From Lachnoclostridium sp. UBA903 (GTDB taxonomy: Bacteria; Bacillota; Clostridia; Lachnospirales; Lachnospiraceae): DNA of 64,000 nucleotides. Below the pieces are notes generated by a model, which searched no databases, had not been told where the DNA came from, and saw only the letters and a list, made by a program, of their open reading frames with translations. This document shows, one piece after another, positions 6,589 through 15,482 of the stretch (within the stretch, counting starts at the first letter, position 1; every line of letters begins with the position of its first letter). Location: assembly GCA_002294045.1 (NCBI GenBank), contig DBEP01000015.1:30605-94604 (forward strand). The letters are read 5' to 3'. A program made the position numbers and the translations under genes.

Positions 6589-8931
6589 ATGGCAATGAAG
6601 ATAAATAACTACGCTGTTAATCAGGCTGACAAGGGAACTGTTATTTATGAAGCGGACAAACAGATAAACAGCGTATGTATCATTTTAAAAGGAAGAGTTC
6701 AGGCAGTTAATAATGGCTCAAAAATTATTCTGGGTTCCGGTAATTTCTTAGGTATCAGTGATCTGTTATATATGGGGCGATATTTAAATTCATATATTGC
6801 CTATGATGATGTAACTTTCTACTGTTTTCCCGTACAGCAAAAAGAAGATTTGACCGATATATTTTCCGCCAATAAAGATTATAAAGGGCTGATGGCTGCT
6901 TCCCTGACCAGACAGATTAATGAATTGGATAAGGCTTACAGTGCTCTGCAGTCCGCAGCCGAACATCTTTATGATTTTATAGAACGGAAATATCAGATAT
7001 ATCTGGATACCGGAAAAAGGTATGGTTACCCGACCAATGTAATTAATTCAATACAGGATATGGAGCACTACAGCGGTGATTTTGTCATAGATGAAAAAAA
7101 GCTGGCTTATTATAAAGAATGCGCCAGGATATCTGTGGACACATGGAAAGCCTTCTGCTCCTCGGGTGACGTGGTGGTTCTTTATTTGGTGGAAGAGACA
7201 GCGGAATTGATTGCACAGCTAATCACGGAGTGTATGGAATTATCGGATTATATTTCCGATATTTTTGCATTGTTAATGAATAATACGGATGCCTGCCTCT
7301 TTAAAAATTTTGCGGCCCTTGCCATATCCATTGAGGAAGAAGGCGGTTATAACAAAGAATTATTAAAGCTTATTGATGAAATCATTGATGAGATTAATCA
7401 TATTGAAAAGCTTTTTCTGGATAAGACAGGCAGAATTATTAGTGTTGACCGGTTAAGGATGGAAGAAATATACTATCTTCTTTTGTCTAAAGACAGCAGC
7501 CGCAAGGAGCAGGTGGAAGATAATTTTCAGTATGCTGTGAATGAATTGCAGCAAATGTCGGAGGATTTTAATGATTCCTTAAAGAAAATCCAGCTTTACG
7601 GCGGCAGAGACCCTGAAAAATCTGAGGAACTGCAGGAGTTGGTCCTTGATTTTATCAATTCTAAAGATAAATTTTCTACCGAAGACAGTGTGAGGGTACG
7701 GCGCAGAAAATTGCTGCAGCATTTTTATGAACTATATGAAGCTGTATTTTTTAAAGCCTGCCAGGATGAAGCCGTGCCACGGATAATTGACTTATTTTTG
7801 AAATATGGTTTTCTGGATGAAAGGCTTTTCACAAAGGAACAGCAAAAAGAGCTTTATAGCCTGGATAATGAAATACGGGAAGGGACAGGGCCCTGTGCTG
7901 TTTATAATATCAAAGACTGGCTTATGAGCATTTACAAGGGAGAAAAGGAGCCTTCCAAAAATGAGTTTGACATGGATTATACGGATGTGCTCAGGGACAG
8001 AAGAAAAAAGGGCGAAATTACGGAAGCTGAGGTAAAGGAGCTCTTACAGAACCAAAAAGAAAAGATTATTTATGAAATAAATAATATGTTCCGCTGCAAC
8101 CACAGGATAACCAGCGGTCAGTTCAGCACCTTCGTACCGTTTCTCTGGGGTGATAATATGGTTAAAGGTATCCGGGCAACGCTGGTAACCTCAGCTAAGC
8201 TCAATGATGCCGTTAGTGAACTGATGAAAATTGACTATTCCGTTTTTCACAGAGAGGTGTTATATGTTAATACGGAAAAGGGAATTTCAAAAGAGTATAT
8301 AATAAAGCAGGTGTTTCCGGATATTATTCTCATGCCGGCCCTGGGCTATAACGGCGTTATGTGGCAGGAAATTACCGGTAAGAGAAAAAGCAATGAAGGA
8401 AGATTTATCCTGCCTGTTTTTACGGAAGTAGCAGTTAAGGATATTTTAGTAAAGCTCTTTGGAAGATTCCGCTGGGAACTTTGCAGGAGTATACAAGGAA
8501 GTGCCTGGAATAATATTAAATATAAATCGCTGACTTCCGAATATGCGGATTATATCCAGTTTTACCGCAGAAACAGGGAGCTTTCGGAAGATATGAAAGA
8601 AAAGATAAAATTACAGATACAAAAGGGAAGAGGAAATTACCGGGAAATTTTTGTAATTGATTATGAAGCCTGGATTAAAGGAGAATCAACCGGTGTATTA
8701 AGGCTCAATAGGGTTGCAAGGGAAATTCTTGCCACGTATTGTCCTTTTAGCAAGCCAATCCGGGAGCGAATAAAAGGCCAGCCCCTGTTTGCGGATGCTA
8801 TGGAACGTTTTGTAAGAAATACGCTTAAAAAGAAAAGAGAAACAGAGATCAGATTCCGTGCCATTGAAAAAGAAGGCGGAGAGATTACGGAAGAATTAAC
8901 GGAAACTTTAGCTTTTTACCAGGAGCTGTAA
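6589..8931 (+). CDS. Large protein with N-terminal cyclic-nucleotide-binding fold
   Basis: The 780-aa protein begins with a CRP/cNMP-binding beta-roll: GTVIYEADKQINSVCIILKG, then GSGNFLGISDLLYMG and a YCFPV strand (residues 10-90). The long remainder is helical, apparently cytoplasmic, with no transmembrane segment or helix-turn-helix. Its centre and C-terminus (FRCNHRITSGQFSTFVPFLW; PDIILMPALGYNGVMWQE; RGNYREIFVIDYEAWIKGES) look conserved but match no domain I can name. The second messenger is not deducible. Start: ATG 6589 after gacgaggtg; ATG 6595 is an alternative. A TATAAT lies at 6543 without a clear -35. It is a single-gene unit with its own terminator. Confidence 0.75.
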   Translation: MAMKINNYAVNQADKGTVIYEADKQINSVCIILKGRVQAVNNGSKIILGSGNFLGISDLLYMGRYLNSYIAYDDVTFYCFPVQQKEDLTDIFSANKDYKGLMAASLTRQINELDKAYSALQSAAEHLYDFIERKYQIYLDTGKRYGYPTNVINSIQDMEHYSGDFVIDEKKLAYYKECARISVDTWKAFCSSGDVVVLYLVEETAELIAQLITECMELSDYISDIFALLMNNTDACLFKNFAALAISIEEEGGYNKELLKLIDEIIDEINHIEKLFLDKTGRIISVDRLRMEEIYYLLLSKDSSRKEQVEDNFQYAVNELQQMSEDFNDSLKKIQLYGGRDPEKSEELQELVLDFINSKDKFSTEDSVRVRRRKLLQHFYELYEAVFFKACQDEAVPRIIDLFLKYGFLDERLFTKEQQKELYSLDNEIREGTGPCAVYNIKDWLMSIYKGEKEPSKNEFDMDYTDVLRDRRKKGEITEAEVKELLQNQKEKIIYEINNMFRCNHRITSGQFSTFVPFLWGDNMVKGIRATLVTSAKLNDAVSELMKIDYSVFHREVLYVNTEKGISKEYIIKQVFPDIILMPALGYNGVMWQEITGKRKSNEGRFILPVFTEVAVKDILVKLFGRFRWELCRSIQGSAWNNIKYKSLTSEYADYIQFYRRNRELSEDMKEKIKLQIQKGRGNYREIFVIDYEAWIKGESTGVLRLNRVAREILATYCPFSKPIRERIKGQPLFADAMERFVRNTLKKKRETEIRFRAIEKEGGEITEELTETLAFYQEL

Positions 8932-8970
8932 ACATTAAAAGTGTGCGTGACTACGGAAAACTCAGGAAGA

Positions 8971-9014
8971 AAAATAATCCCGGGAGGAAGGCAGCACCGG
9001 GATTATTTTCTTTT
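8971..9014 (+). terminator. Intrinsic terminator
   Basis: AAAATAATCCCGG (8971-8983) pairs perfectly with CCGGGATTATTTT (8997-9009) and ends the preceding gene. A T-rich stretch follows. Confidence 0.85.
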
Positions 9015-9119
9015 CTGTATTTTTCTGTGAAACGGAATAAGGAAAAAACGTATAATTGTCAGATAAATATATCAAATAATAAAAATTAAATAATTATAAT
9101 AAAAAAACATAAAAGTATA

Positions 9120-9148
9120 TTGACAAATACCGACTCATTATGTATAAT
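9120..9148 (+). promoter_or_regulatory. Perfect consensus promoter of an orphan transcript
   Basis: TTGACA (9120-9125), a 17-bp spacer and TATAAT (9143-9148) match the vegetative consensus exactly. Transcription should begin near 9155. Confidence 0.8.
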
Positions 9149-9231
9149 GGCATCATAAACCAGATGATAGTTCAATTAACAGATAATTAGAACGAATCGT
9201 TTTGGGACTGAAGGGAAAGGAGGAGATTCCA

Positions 9232-9258
9232 ATGGGCTCTTTAGAGGAAGATTCGTAG
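9232..9258 (+). CDS. Possible 8-residue leader peptide MGSLEEDS
   Basis: ATG 9232 sits seven bases after GGAGGAG and the frame ends at TAG 9256-9258. The frame stays open for 24 codons past this TAG (YISIHGMQKDRPAGKAFNID...). So it could also be a longer small gene broken by a stop, or chance. The ribosome-binding site and start lie inside a potential hairpin closed by ACGAATC/GATTCGT. No homologue is recognised. Confidence 0.25.
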   Translation: MGSLEEDS

Positions 9259-9535
9259 TATATATCTATCCATGGCATGCAGAAAGATCGTCCTGCTGGA
9301 AAAGCCTTCAACATAGATAAACATATTTAAAATATGTAATTATAATTATATTGTAAAGGAGTTTTATTTATATTTAAATATTAAAGTGTAATGTACCTAA
9401 ATGCATGTGATGCAGATAGAATGGTAATAAACCTGTTATTTATATATTCAGCTTTAGCAGGACATCAAGTTATACAATAACAATAATGACTCCGGCCAGA
9501 CTACATAAAGAGGAATTTAATTAGAAGTAACAGGT

Positions 9536-9575
9536 AAAAACCTGCCATAATAATTTGTTATGGCAGGTTTTTCTG
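9536..9575 (+). terminator. Strong terminator of the orphan unit
   Basis: AAAAACCTGCCATAA (9536-9550) is perfectly complementary to TTATGGCAGGTTTTT (9558-9572). If the orphan unit is a leader of the ABC ATPase gene, this would be its attenuator. Confidence 0.88.
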
Positions 9576-9699
9576 TGTATATTTGCTGCAGTTTAACCGT
9601 AAGGCTGAACTGTAACAAATTACTAGGTTTTTTACTTGTTTTAATTGACATCGAATGGTAAGATAAAATAGGATGTTAAATTATAAGAGAGGGTATGAT

Positions 9700-10428
9700 A
9701 TGCTTTGTTTACTTGATGTTAAAAAATATTATAAGAATAATAAAGCTGTGGACGGGATATCCTTTGAAATACAAAAGGGAGAGATTTTTGGATTAGTCGG
9801 AGCGAACGGAGCAGGGAAATCAACTACCATTTCCATGCTAACCACTATGATTAAACCGGATGACGGAGATATTTTATATCATGGGAAAAGTATTGTTAAG
9901 AATCCGAAGATAATCCGGAGCCGCCTGGGTTATGTACCTCAGGATATATCTCTTTATTTATCTCTTTCGGGAAGGGATAATCTCGTATTTTGGGGAAATG
10001 CCTATCATGTCCCTAAAAATATTTTGGATGAAAGAATTAGGGAAGTCAGCGATATAATAGGTTTTACAAAAGATATGTTAAAGCAAAAGACAGCAGCGTA
10101 TTCGGGAGGTATGAAACGGCGTTTGAATATCGGTGCCGCCTTATTGCACCGTCCGGATTTCCTCGTTTTGGATGAGCCTACGGTAGGAATTGACCTGATT
10201 GCAAGAAATCAAATCCTGGATTTTGTTAAAAGAATAAATACAAAGGGAACAACAATTTTATACTGCGGGCATTACATGGAGGAAGTGGAGCAGATTTGTG
10301 ATTCCGTCTGTATATTGGACAAGGGTAAGAAGCTTGTATGCGGCAGCAAGAAAAATCTGTTAAGTGAACCGGACAAAACATTGGAAAAATTATATTATGA
10401 ATTAGTGGGAGTTAAACAGACAATTTAA
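9700..10428 (+). CDS. ABC transporter ATP-binding protein, orphan (ABC-2 type)
   Basis: The 242-aa nucleotide-binding protein has Walker A GANGAGKST, Q-loop YVPQDISLY, signature YSGGMKRRL and Walker B FLVLDEP followed by TVGID. The pattern resembles the DrrA/CcmA-like ATPases that pair with ABC-2 exporters. No permease gene lies next to it, so its membrane partner is elsewhere or it works otherwise. ATG 9700 follows gagaggg; an in-frame ATG at 9673 lacks a site. The neighbour to the right is the TPR/P-loop gene, 59 bases away. The specificity is unknown. Confidence 0.85.
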   Translation: MLCLLDVKKYYKNNKAVDGISFEIQKGEIFGLVGANGAGKSTTISMLTTMIKPDDGDILYHGKSIVKNPKIIRSRLGYVPQDISLYLSLSGRDNLVFWGNAYHVPKNILDERIREVSDIIGFTKDMLKQKTAAYSGGMKRRLNIGAALLHRPDFLVLDEPTVGIDLIARNQILDFVKRINTKGTTILYCGHYMEEVEQICDSVCILDKGKKLVCGSKKNLLSEPDKTLEKLYYELVGVKQTI

Positions 10429-10487
10429 GTATGTTTTTTCCACCATCCTGATTTGAATGCGTGCCTGAGGCGCAAATGGGAGGTTAT

Positions 10488-12560
10488 ATGGAACGTTATG
10501 AAAATATAGTAAAAATAGAAGAAATAAGAAGACTGACAGATAATAATGAATATATAAAGGCATTGAGAATATTGGATACCATGGATACCGGCAGAATAAA
10601 AACCCTTACCGATTTAAGTATTATTGCGGATGTTTATATGCAAAACGGCCGGTACGATGAGGCTATGGCGGTTCTTACAAAAATATATGGAAAAACAAAA
10701 ACCAGGAGAGTGTTATATCAGCTTGTTGATTTATCTATTAAACGGGGCAGTATAAAGGAAGCGGAGGACTATCTGCAGCGGTATATAAAAGCAGCTCCCC
10801 AGGATTCCAGCCGTTTTATCTTCCGTTACTGCATCGATAAGCTGAACGGGGAACCCTATGAGGCTTTAATTGCCTCCTTAGAACAGCTCAAAGAATATGA
10901 ATATTATGAAAAGTGGGCTTATGAGCTTGCCAAACTGTACCACAAAGCGGGAATGAAAGATAATTGCGTCCGGGAATGCAGCGATATTATATTATGGTTT
11001 GGAGAAGGCATATATGTAGAAAAAGCAAAATTACTGAAAGGTTATTATGTGGGTGAAATTAACCCCTTACATATGCTGAAGGCAAAGGAAAAAAAGGAAG
11101 CTGAAAAGAAGATGGGTCTTTATAAAACCAAGGATTACAGCTCCATGCGCAGCCGGATAGACCAATTTCTGGCGAAAGAAGAGGCTTCAAAAGAGGATGG
11201 GATACCTGCAGGGAAGGAACAGGAAGTACCGGACGAAGTGAGAGAGGACAATAACAGCGGCATGACGGAACAAAACAGCTTTCCGGCAGACATCCGGGAG
11301 GTCGTACCGGAAGAGGCACGGGAGATTGAACAGAATAAGGATCCGGAGCTGGAAGAATATTTTAAAAACATAGCAATGAAATTAAAAAAAGAAGTGGCCG
11401 CAGGAAGTGAAACAACCTCTGATGAGGAAACGGCACCGGATAACGGAATCAGCCGGGTAACGGATGAAAGGATGCAGGAAATCGGACAGGCTCCGGAGAA
11501 TAAAGCTTATGTAAATTCAGGAAAAGAATCGGAGCAGGAAATGGAACCGCCAGGAAATGAAACGTCCGGGCAGGAAACCAAAATACAGTTAAGGGAAGAA
11601 ATAAGCCCGGAAATACAGCAGGAATCCAGGGTATCCGAACAGGAAACCAAACAGGGTCCGGAGTATAATTCCCGGACAGATAATGATTTTGAAGAAACAG
11701 AAACGGTAATACAGACAACCGGGGACATGGAAGATATATCCTTACATAATAAAAAACAGCATTTGTCCGATAGGTTGGTATCCGCATTTTCAGAGGCAGG
11801 CATGAATTATGAAAAAGACTTTGGATATTTTATCCGGATAGATTCCTGCAGAATACAAATAGAAGCATGCTTAGAAAATGTTCTGTCGGATTATACTAAG
11901 AATAATCATATGATTATTACCGGAAGGAGAAAATCAGGTAAAACTACGCTGGCAAAAAAAATATCCAAAGCTCTTTATGAGTTAAACTGGATCAATGCAA
12001 ACAGAGCCGCCAAGATATCCGCGGTTAAGCTTAACGGCACATCTCCGGAAAAGAAAAAGGATAAACTGGTAAACAGCTGCTTAATTATTGAAGAAGCGGG
12101 TTCTCTTGAGCAAAGTACGGCAGAACAGCTGCTGTCCCTGATTCGGGATTTAAGCAGGAACATTTTTGTCATACTGGAAGATGAGGAATATAACATAAAG
12201 AAATTGCTTAAGAAGAATCCAAAGCTTAAGGAGGTTTTTACTAGCCGTATTCATCTTCCGGATTATACACCGGAGGATATACTGGGTTTTGCTTTTACTT
12301 ATATTCAGAATTATGATTATGAATTTACAGGAGATGCAAGAACGGCTTTTGAAGAGGGAGCAAAAAAGATTTTAAATTCGGTAACGGAAGAGGAACAGTT
12401 AGAGGCCGTTATGGAATTGGCCCGTAATGCAAAGCTATCTGCCGACGAAAGATATAAAACACTGCTGTCGGATATTATACGGGAAAGGGATTTAAATTCA
12501 GAAGATTTCTTATATATCAAAAAGGAAGATTTTTTATCGGAGGATTTAATGAATGGATAG
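10488..12560 (+). CDS. TPR-like protein with C-terminal P-loop ATPase domain
   Basis: The roughly 690-aa protein has three parts. The N-terminal 210 residues are helical repeats of TPR type (NGRYDEAMAVLTKIYG; RGSIKEAEDYLQRYIK). An acidic Glu/Gln/Pro-rich linker spans about 220-420. The C-terminal 260 residues are an AAA-like ATPase with Walker A ITGRRKSGKTTLAKK, Walker B CLIIEEAGSL and a sensor-like FVILED. The architecture recalls AAA proteins with a VIPP/SpoVK-like fold, but no family is recognised. ATG 10488 follows GGGAGG. Its end overlaps the pyrophosphatase gene by eight bases, so the two are probably co-transcribed and translationally coupled. Confidence 0.75.
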   Translation: MERYENIVKIEEIRRLTDNNEYIKALRILDTMDTGRIKTLTDLSIIADVYMQNGRYDEAMAVLTKIYGKTKTRRVLYQLVDLSIKRGSIKEAEDYLQRYIKAAPQDSSRFIFRYCIDKLNGEPYEALIASLEQLKEYEYYEKWAYELAKLYHKAGMKDNCVRECSDIILWFGEGIYVEKAKLLKGYYVGEINPLHMLKAKEKKEAEKKMGLYKTKDYSSMRSRIDQFLAKEEASKEDGIPAGKEQEVPDEVREDNNSGMTEQNSFPADIREVVPEEAREIEQNKDPELEEYFKNIAMKLKKEVAAGSETTSDEETAPDNGISRVTDERMQEIGQAPENKAYVNSGKESEQEMEPPGNETSGQETKIQLREEISPEIQQESRVSEQETKQGPEYNSRTDNDFEETETVIQTTGDMEDISLHNKKQHLSDRLVSAFSEAGMNYEKDFGYFIRIDSCRIQIEACLENVLSDYTKNNHMIITGRRKSGKTTLAKKISKALYELNWINANRAAKISAVKLNGTSPEKKKDKLVNSCLIIEEAGSLEQSTAEQLLSLIRDLSRNIFVILEDEEYNIKKLLKKNPKLKEVFTSRIHLPDYTPEDILGFAFTYIQNYDYEFTGDARTAFEEGAKKILNSVTEEEQLEAVMELARNAKLSADERYKTLLSDIIRERDLNSEDFLYIKKEDFLSEDLMNG

Positions 12561-14202
12561 GGAAATATATGTCATAGGGCATATCAATCCGGATACGGAT
12601 TCCATATGTTCCGCCATTGCATATGCCAGATTAAAACGGATACTTACCGGCGGTGCCTATAAAGCGAAAAGAGCGGGCCAGATAAATTCGGAAACAAATT
12701 TTGTGCTGGAACGGTTTAAGGTTCCTGCCCCCGGTTATTTATCGGATATCCGTACCCAGGTTAAGGATATAGAAATCCGAAGGACGGAAGGTGTAAGTAA
12801 AGATATATCCTTAAAGAATGCCTGGGCACTTATGAAAAAAAATAATGTGGTAACTTTACCCATTGTGGATAAAGATAATTATTTGGAAGGGTTGATAACC
12901 ATCGGTGATATTGCCAAGTCTTATATGGATGTTTATGATAACCGGATATTAACCAAGGCAGAAACACCGTGCAGTAATATTGTTGAGACCATGGAAGGGG
13001 AACTTATTGCCGGTAAAACGGAAGATCATTTTACGGAAGGGAAAGTACTCATAGCCGCAGCCAATCCGGACCTTATGGAAAATTATATTGAAAAAGGGGA
13101 TATCGTAATATTGGGAAACCGGTATGAATCCCAGCTATGCGCTATAGAAATGAATGCAAAATGCATTATTGTATGCGACGGAGCCATGGTATCCAAAACC
13201 ATAACCAAACTGGCCCAGAATAATGAATGTGCCATAATAAGGACACCCTATGATACGTTTACTGCCGCCCGTTTGATAAATCAAAGCATACCTATCCGCT
13301 TTTTTATGACGAATCAGGATTTAATAACCTTTTCCACCGAAGATTATATTGATGACATCCGGGAGATTATGGCGAAAAAGCGTCACAGGGATTTTCCGAT
13401 TTTAAATAAAGACGGGCATTACAGCGGAATGATTTCGAGAAGGAATCTTTTAAATACCAGAAGAAAAAAAGTAATACTGGTGGATCACAATGAGAAATCC
13501 CAGGCGGTAGACGGTCTGGAAGAAGCCGAAATTTTAGAAATTATTGATCATCACCGTTTGGGAAGCCTGGAAACCATAAACCCTGTTTTTTTCCGCAATC
13601 AGCCTCTGGGTTGTACGGCAACTATAATCTACCAGATGTACCGGGAAAACGGTGTAGATGTGGAGCCCCAGATTGCCGGGTTATTGTGTTCTGCCATATT
13701 GTCCGATACTTTGGTATACCGCTCTCCTACCTGTACGGAAATTGACCGCGCTCTGGCGGAAGAACTGGCCGGGATAGCAGGCATTCAGGTCGAAGAATAT
13801 GCAAAAGAAATGTTTGCGGCAGGAAGCAATTTAATCTCCAAATCCCCGGAAGAAATTTTTTATCAGGATTTTAAAAAATTTACCGTCGGAGACCTTACTT
13901 TTGGTGTCGGACAGATTAATGCCATGAACCGGGAGGAACTGGAGGCCATTAAGGAAAAACTGATTCCTTATATGCAGAAAGCCTTTCGTGACCATGGAGT
14001 CGATATGTTGTTTTTCATGCTGACCAATATTATTGAGAGCTCCACGGAACTGCTTTATCAGGGAACCGGAGCGAAGGAACTGCTTACGAACGCATTTAAA
14101 CTGGGCAGGGATAAACGGAATATTTATCTGAAGGGCGTTGTCTCAAGAAAGAAGCAATTGATTCCCGCCCTGATGCTTACTCTCCAGCAGGACAATGTTT
14201 AA
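12553..14202 (+). CDS. ppaC: Manganese-dependent inorganic pyrophosphatase with CBS and DRTGG domains
   Basis: The 549-aa protein is a family II (DHH) pyrophosphatase. GHINPDTDSICSAIAYA at the N-terminus and EIIDHHRLGSLETI near residue 330 supply Mn ligands, and the C-terminal DHHA2 domain follows. Between them lie two CBS motifs flanking a DRTGG domain (about 65-300), as in the nucleotide-regulated CBS-pyrophosphatases of Clostridia, inhibited by AMP/ADP and activated by ATP or diadenosine polyphosphates. The enzyme hydrolyses PPi to phosphate in the cytosol. It overlaps the upstream TPR/P-loop gene. Confidence 0.93.
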   Translation: MDREIYVIGHINPDTDSICSAIAYARLKRILTGGAYKAKRAGQINSETNFVLERFKVPAPGYLSDIRTQVKDIEIRRTEGVSKDISLKNAWALMKKNNVVTLPIVDKDNYLEGLITIGDIAKSYMDVYDNRILTKAETPCSNIVETMEGELIAGKTEDHFTEGKVLIAAANPDLMENYIEKGDIVILGNRYESQLCAIEMNAKCIIVCDGAMVSKTITKLAQNNECAIIRTPYDTFTAARLINQSIPIRFFMTNQDLITFSTEDYIDDIREIMAKKRHRDFPILNKDGHYSGMISRRNLLNTRRKKVILVDHNEKSQAVDGLEEAEILEIIDHHRLGSLETINPVFFRNQPLGCTATIIYQMYRENGVDVEPQIAGLLCSAILSDTLVYRSPTCTEIDRALAEELAGIAGIQVEEYAKEMFAAGSNLISKSPEEIFYQDFKKFTVGDLTFGVGQINAMNREELEAIKEKLIPYMQKAFRDHGVDMLFFMLTNIIESSTELLYQGTGAKELLTNAFKLGRDKRNIYLKGVVSRKKQLIPALMLTLQQDNV

Positions 14203-14549
14203 AGCTTAAACTGTACCTGGACATCTTTCTTTAGATTTTTGCCGCCTGCGGATTTTACATTCTTAGTTATGGTTAAAATATAGGATTCATTTTCCGTGTA
14301 AGCTTCCAAAGGCTCAATTTCTATGTACCGATTGACGGAATCGTAACGGATTTGGGTTTTGAGCGGAACCTGATTGATGGAAGTAACATAAAGATTACGG
14401 TTGTTAACGGTTGCCGGATTTAAGGGAGAGGAAAATTTAATGCGCCATACGAATTTTCCTGTTCTAAATTTCAGCGTCTGTTTAACTTTATTTTTCATTT
14501 CGTCAGATACGGATTCGATATTAAGAAAATTACTAGTCATAACTATCAC
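14199..14549 (-). CDS. Small protein with SbsA/Big_5 Ig-like fold
   Basis: The 116-aa protein contains KFVWRIKFSSPLNPATVNNR ... YIEIEPLEAYTENESYILTI ... GKNLKKDVQVQF, the pattern of the SbsA Ig-like domain of bacterial surface proteins (usually written V.FS.P..PATV). It has no obvious signal peptide, so a cytoplasmic or non-classical location is implied. It overlaps the pyrophosphatase stop by four bases tail to tail. A Shine-Dalgarno GAGGTGATAGTT precedes the start. It is probably monocistronic. The role is unknown. Confidence 0.7.
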   Translation of the reverse strand: MIVMTSNFLNIESVSDEMKNKVKQTLKFRTGKFVWRIKFSSPLNPATVNNRNLYVTSINQVPLKTQIRYDSVNRYIEIEPLEAYTENESYILTITKNVKSAGGKNLKKDVQVQFKL

Positions 14550-14680
14550 CTCAAAAATTTATCTTAAAATGTCATTTGCTTTATCGGTATAAATAATGAT
14601 AAAGATTAATTAAGTTACGTGCATTTAAAATTTTATACATTTATTATACTATATTTAGAAAAAATAGCATAGTAGTAATT

Positions 14681-14775
14681 AGAGCGTGTTTAAAAAATCA
14701 TTGCACCGTTCTGAACGCTCCACTTTGCGGTATACTGCGTCGCGATTTTGGGAGCGTAGAACCACTACAGATTAA
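14681..14775. repeat. Intergenic repeat: AGAGCGTGTTTAAAAAAT motif and GCGTAG core
   Basis: AGAGCGTGTTTAAAAAAT (14681-14698) matches the motif at 4157 and, inverted, at 33579. About 55 bases on, GCGTAGAACCACTAC (14754-14768) shares its core with the palindrome at 3435-3454. The element lies in the AT-rich gap between the Ig-like gene and the flavin reductase gene. No coding potential is apparent. Confidence 0.55.
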
Positions 14776-14817
14776 CGGATTAATTCTTCCGAACAAGGCA
14801 CGGGGAGGTTTTATTTA

Positions 14818-15381
14818 GTGAAAAAAGAATTCTGGAAAGCCGGTAATATGCTGTATCCGCTGCCGGCTGTCATGGTCAGCTGTAAACGGCAGAAAGAGAG
14901 ACCCAATATTATTACGGTTGCCTGGACCGGTACAATCTGCACCAATCCGGCCATGGTTTATATATCCGTAAGACCGGAACGTTTCTCTTATGATATTATT
15001 AAAGAAACAAATGAATTCGTAATAAATTTAACAACAAAAAAATTAGTAGAAGCGGTAGATTATTGCGGAGTAAAATCCGGCAGGGATGTGGATAAATTCA
15101 AGGAGATGAAATTGACTCCGGTTCCGGCTTCAATGGTAAAAGCGCCTTTAATACTGGAATCTCCGGTTAATATTGAATGCAGGGTAAAACAAATTTTGGA
15201 ATTAGGTTCCCATGATATGTTTATAGCGGAGGTTTTAGGCTTACATGCAGATTCTTCCTATATGGACCAAAAAGGCAGGTTTGATTTAGGCAAGGCAGAG
15301 CCTATTGTTTACTCCCACGGGGAATATTACGGTTTAGGTGAATTAATGGGTAATTTTGGATACAGCGTTAAGAAAAAATAA
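14818..15381 (+). CDS. Flavin reductase / flavoredoxin family protein
   Basis: The 187-aa FMN-binding split-barrel protein shows YPLPAVMVSC, NIITVAWTGTICTNPAMVYIS and ETNEFVINLTT, as in flavin reductase-like proteins that bind FMN and act with NAD(P)H-dependent or electron-transfer partners. Start is GTG 14818, nine bases after GGGGAGG. The gene precedes aroK by 101 bases. The physiological partner is not evident. Confidence 0.88.
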   Translation: MKKEFWKAGNMLYPLPAVMVSCKRQKERPNIITVAWTGTICTNPAMVYISVRPERFSYDIIKETNEFVINLTTKKLVEAVDYCGVKSGRDVDKFKEMKLTPVPASMVKAPLILESPVNIECRVKQILELGSHDMFIAEVLGLHADSSYMDQKGRFDLGKAEPIVYSHGEYYGLGELMGNFGYSVKKK

Positions 15382-15482
15382 CCTGTTTAATATTTTGAAA
15401 ACAGGAAAAAATAAAAAATGCTTGGCGATGTGGACGAAAGGTGATATAATCTGTTCATTATGTGTGAAAGGTTATAGCAGTT

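Larger units (their letters stand above)
9155..9577 (+). ncRNA. Orphan transcription unit, possibly a leader or small RNA
   Basis: Between a consensus promoter and a strong terminator lie about 420 bases without a normal gene. Inverted arms ACGAATC (9193-9199) and GATTCGT (9250-9256) bracket a strong ribosome-binding site (AAAGGAGGAG) and a tiny ORF. A second AAAGGAG at 9354 has no start codon at a usable distance. A 29-codon frame (9391-9480, MYLNACDADR...) has only a weak site. The unit may be a small RNA, a peptide gene, or an attenuating leader of the ABC ATPase gene, which begins after the terminator. Sequence alone does not decide. Confidence 0.45.

Noticed and set aside
9232..9333. Amber read-through (pyrrolysine-like) in the 8-codon ORF
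   Set aside because: Only 24 codons follow the TAG and no supporting element or recognised protein was found; chance openness is likelier.
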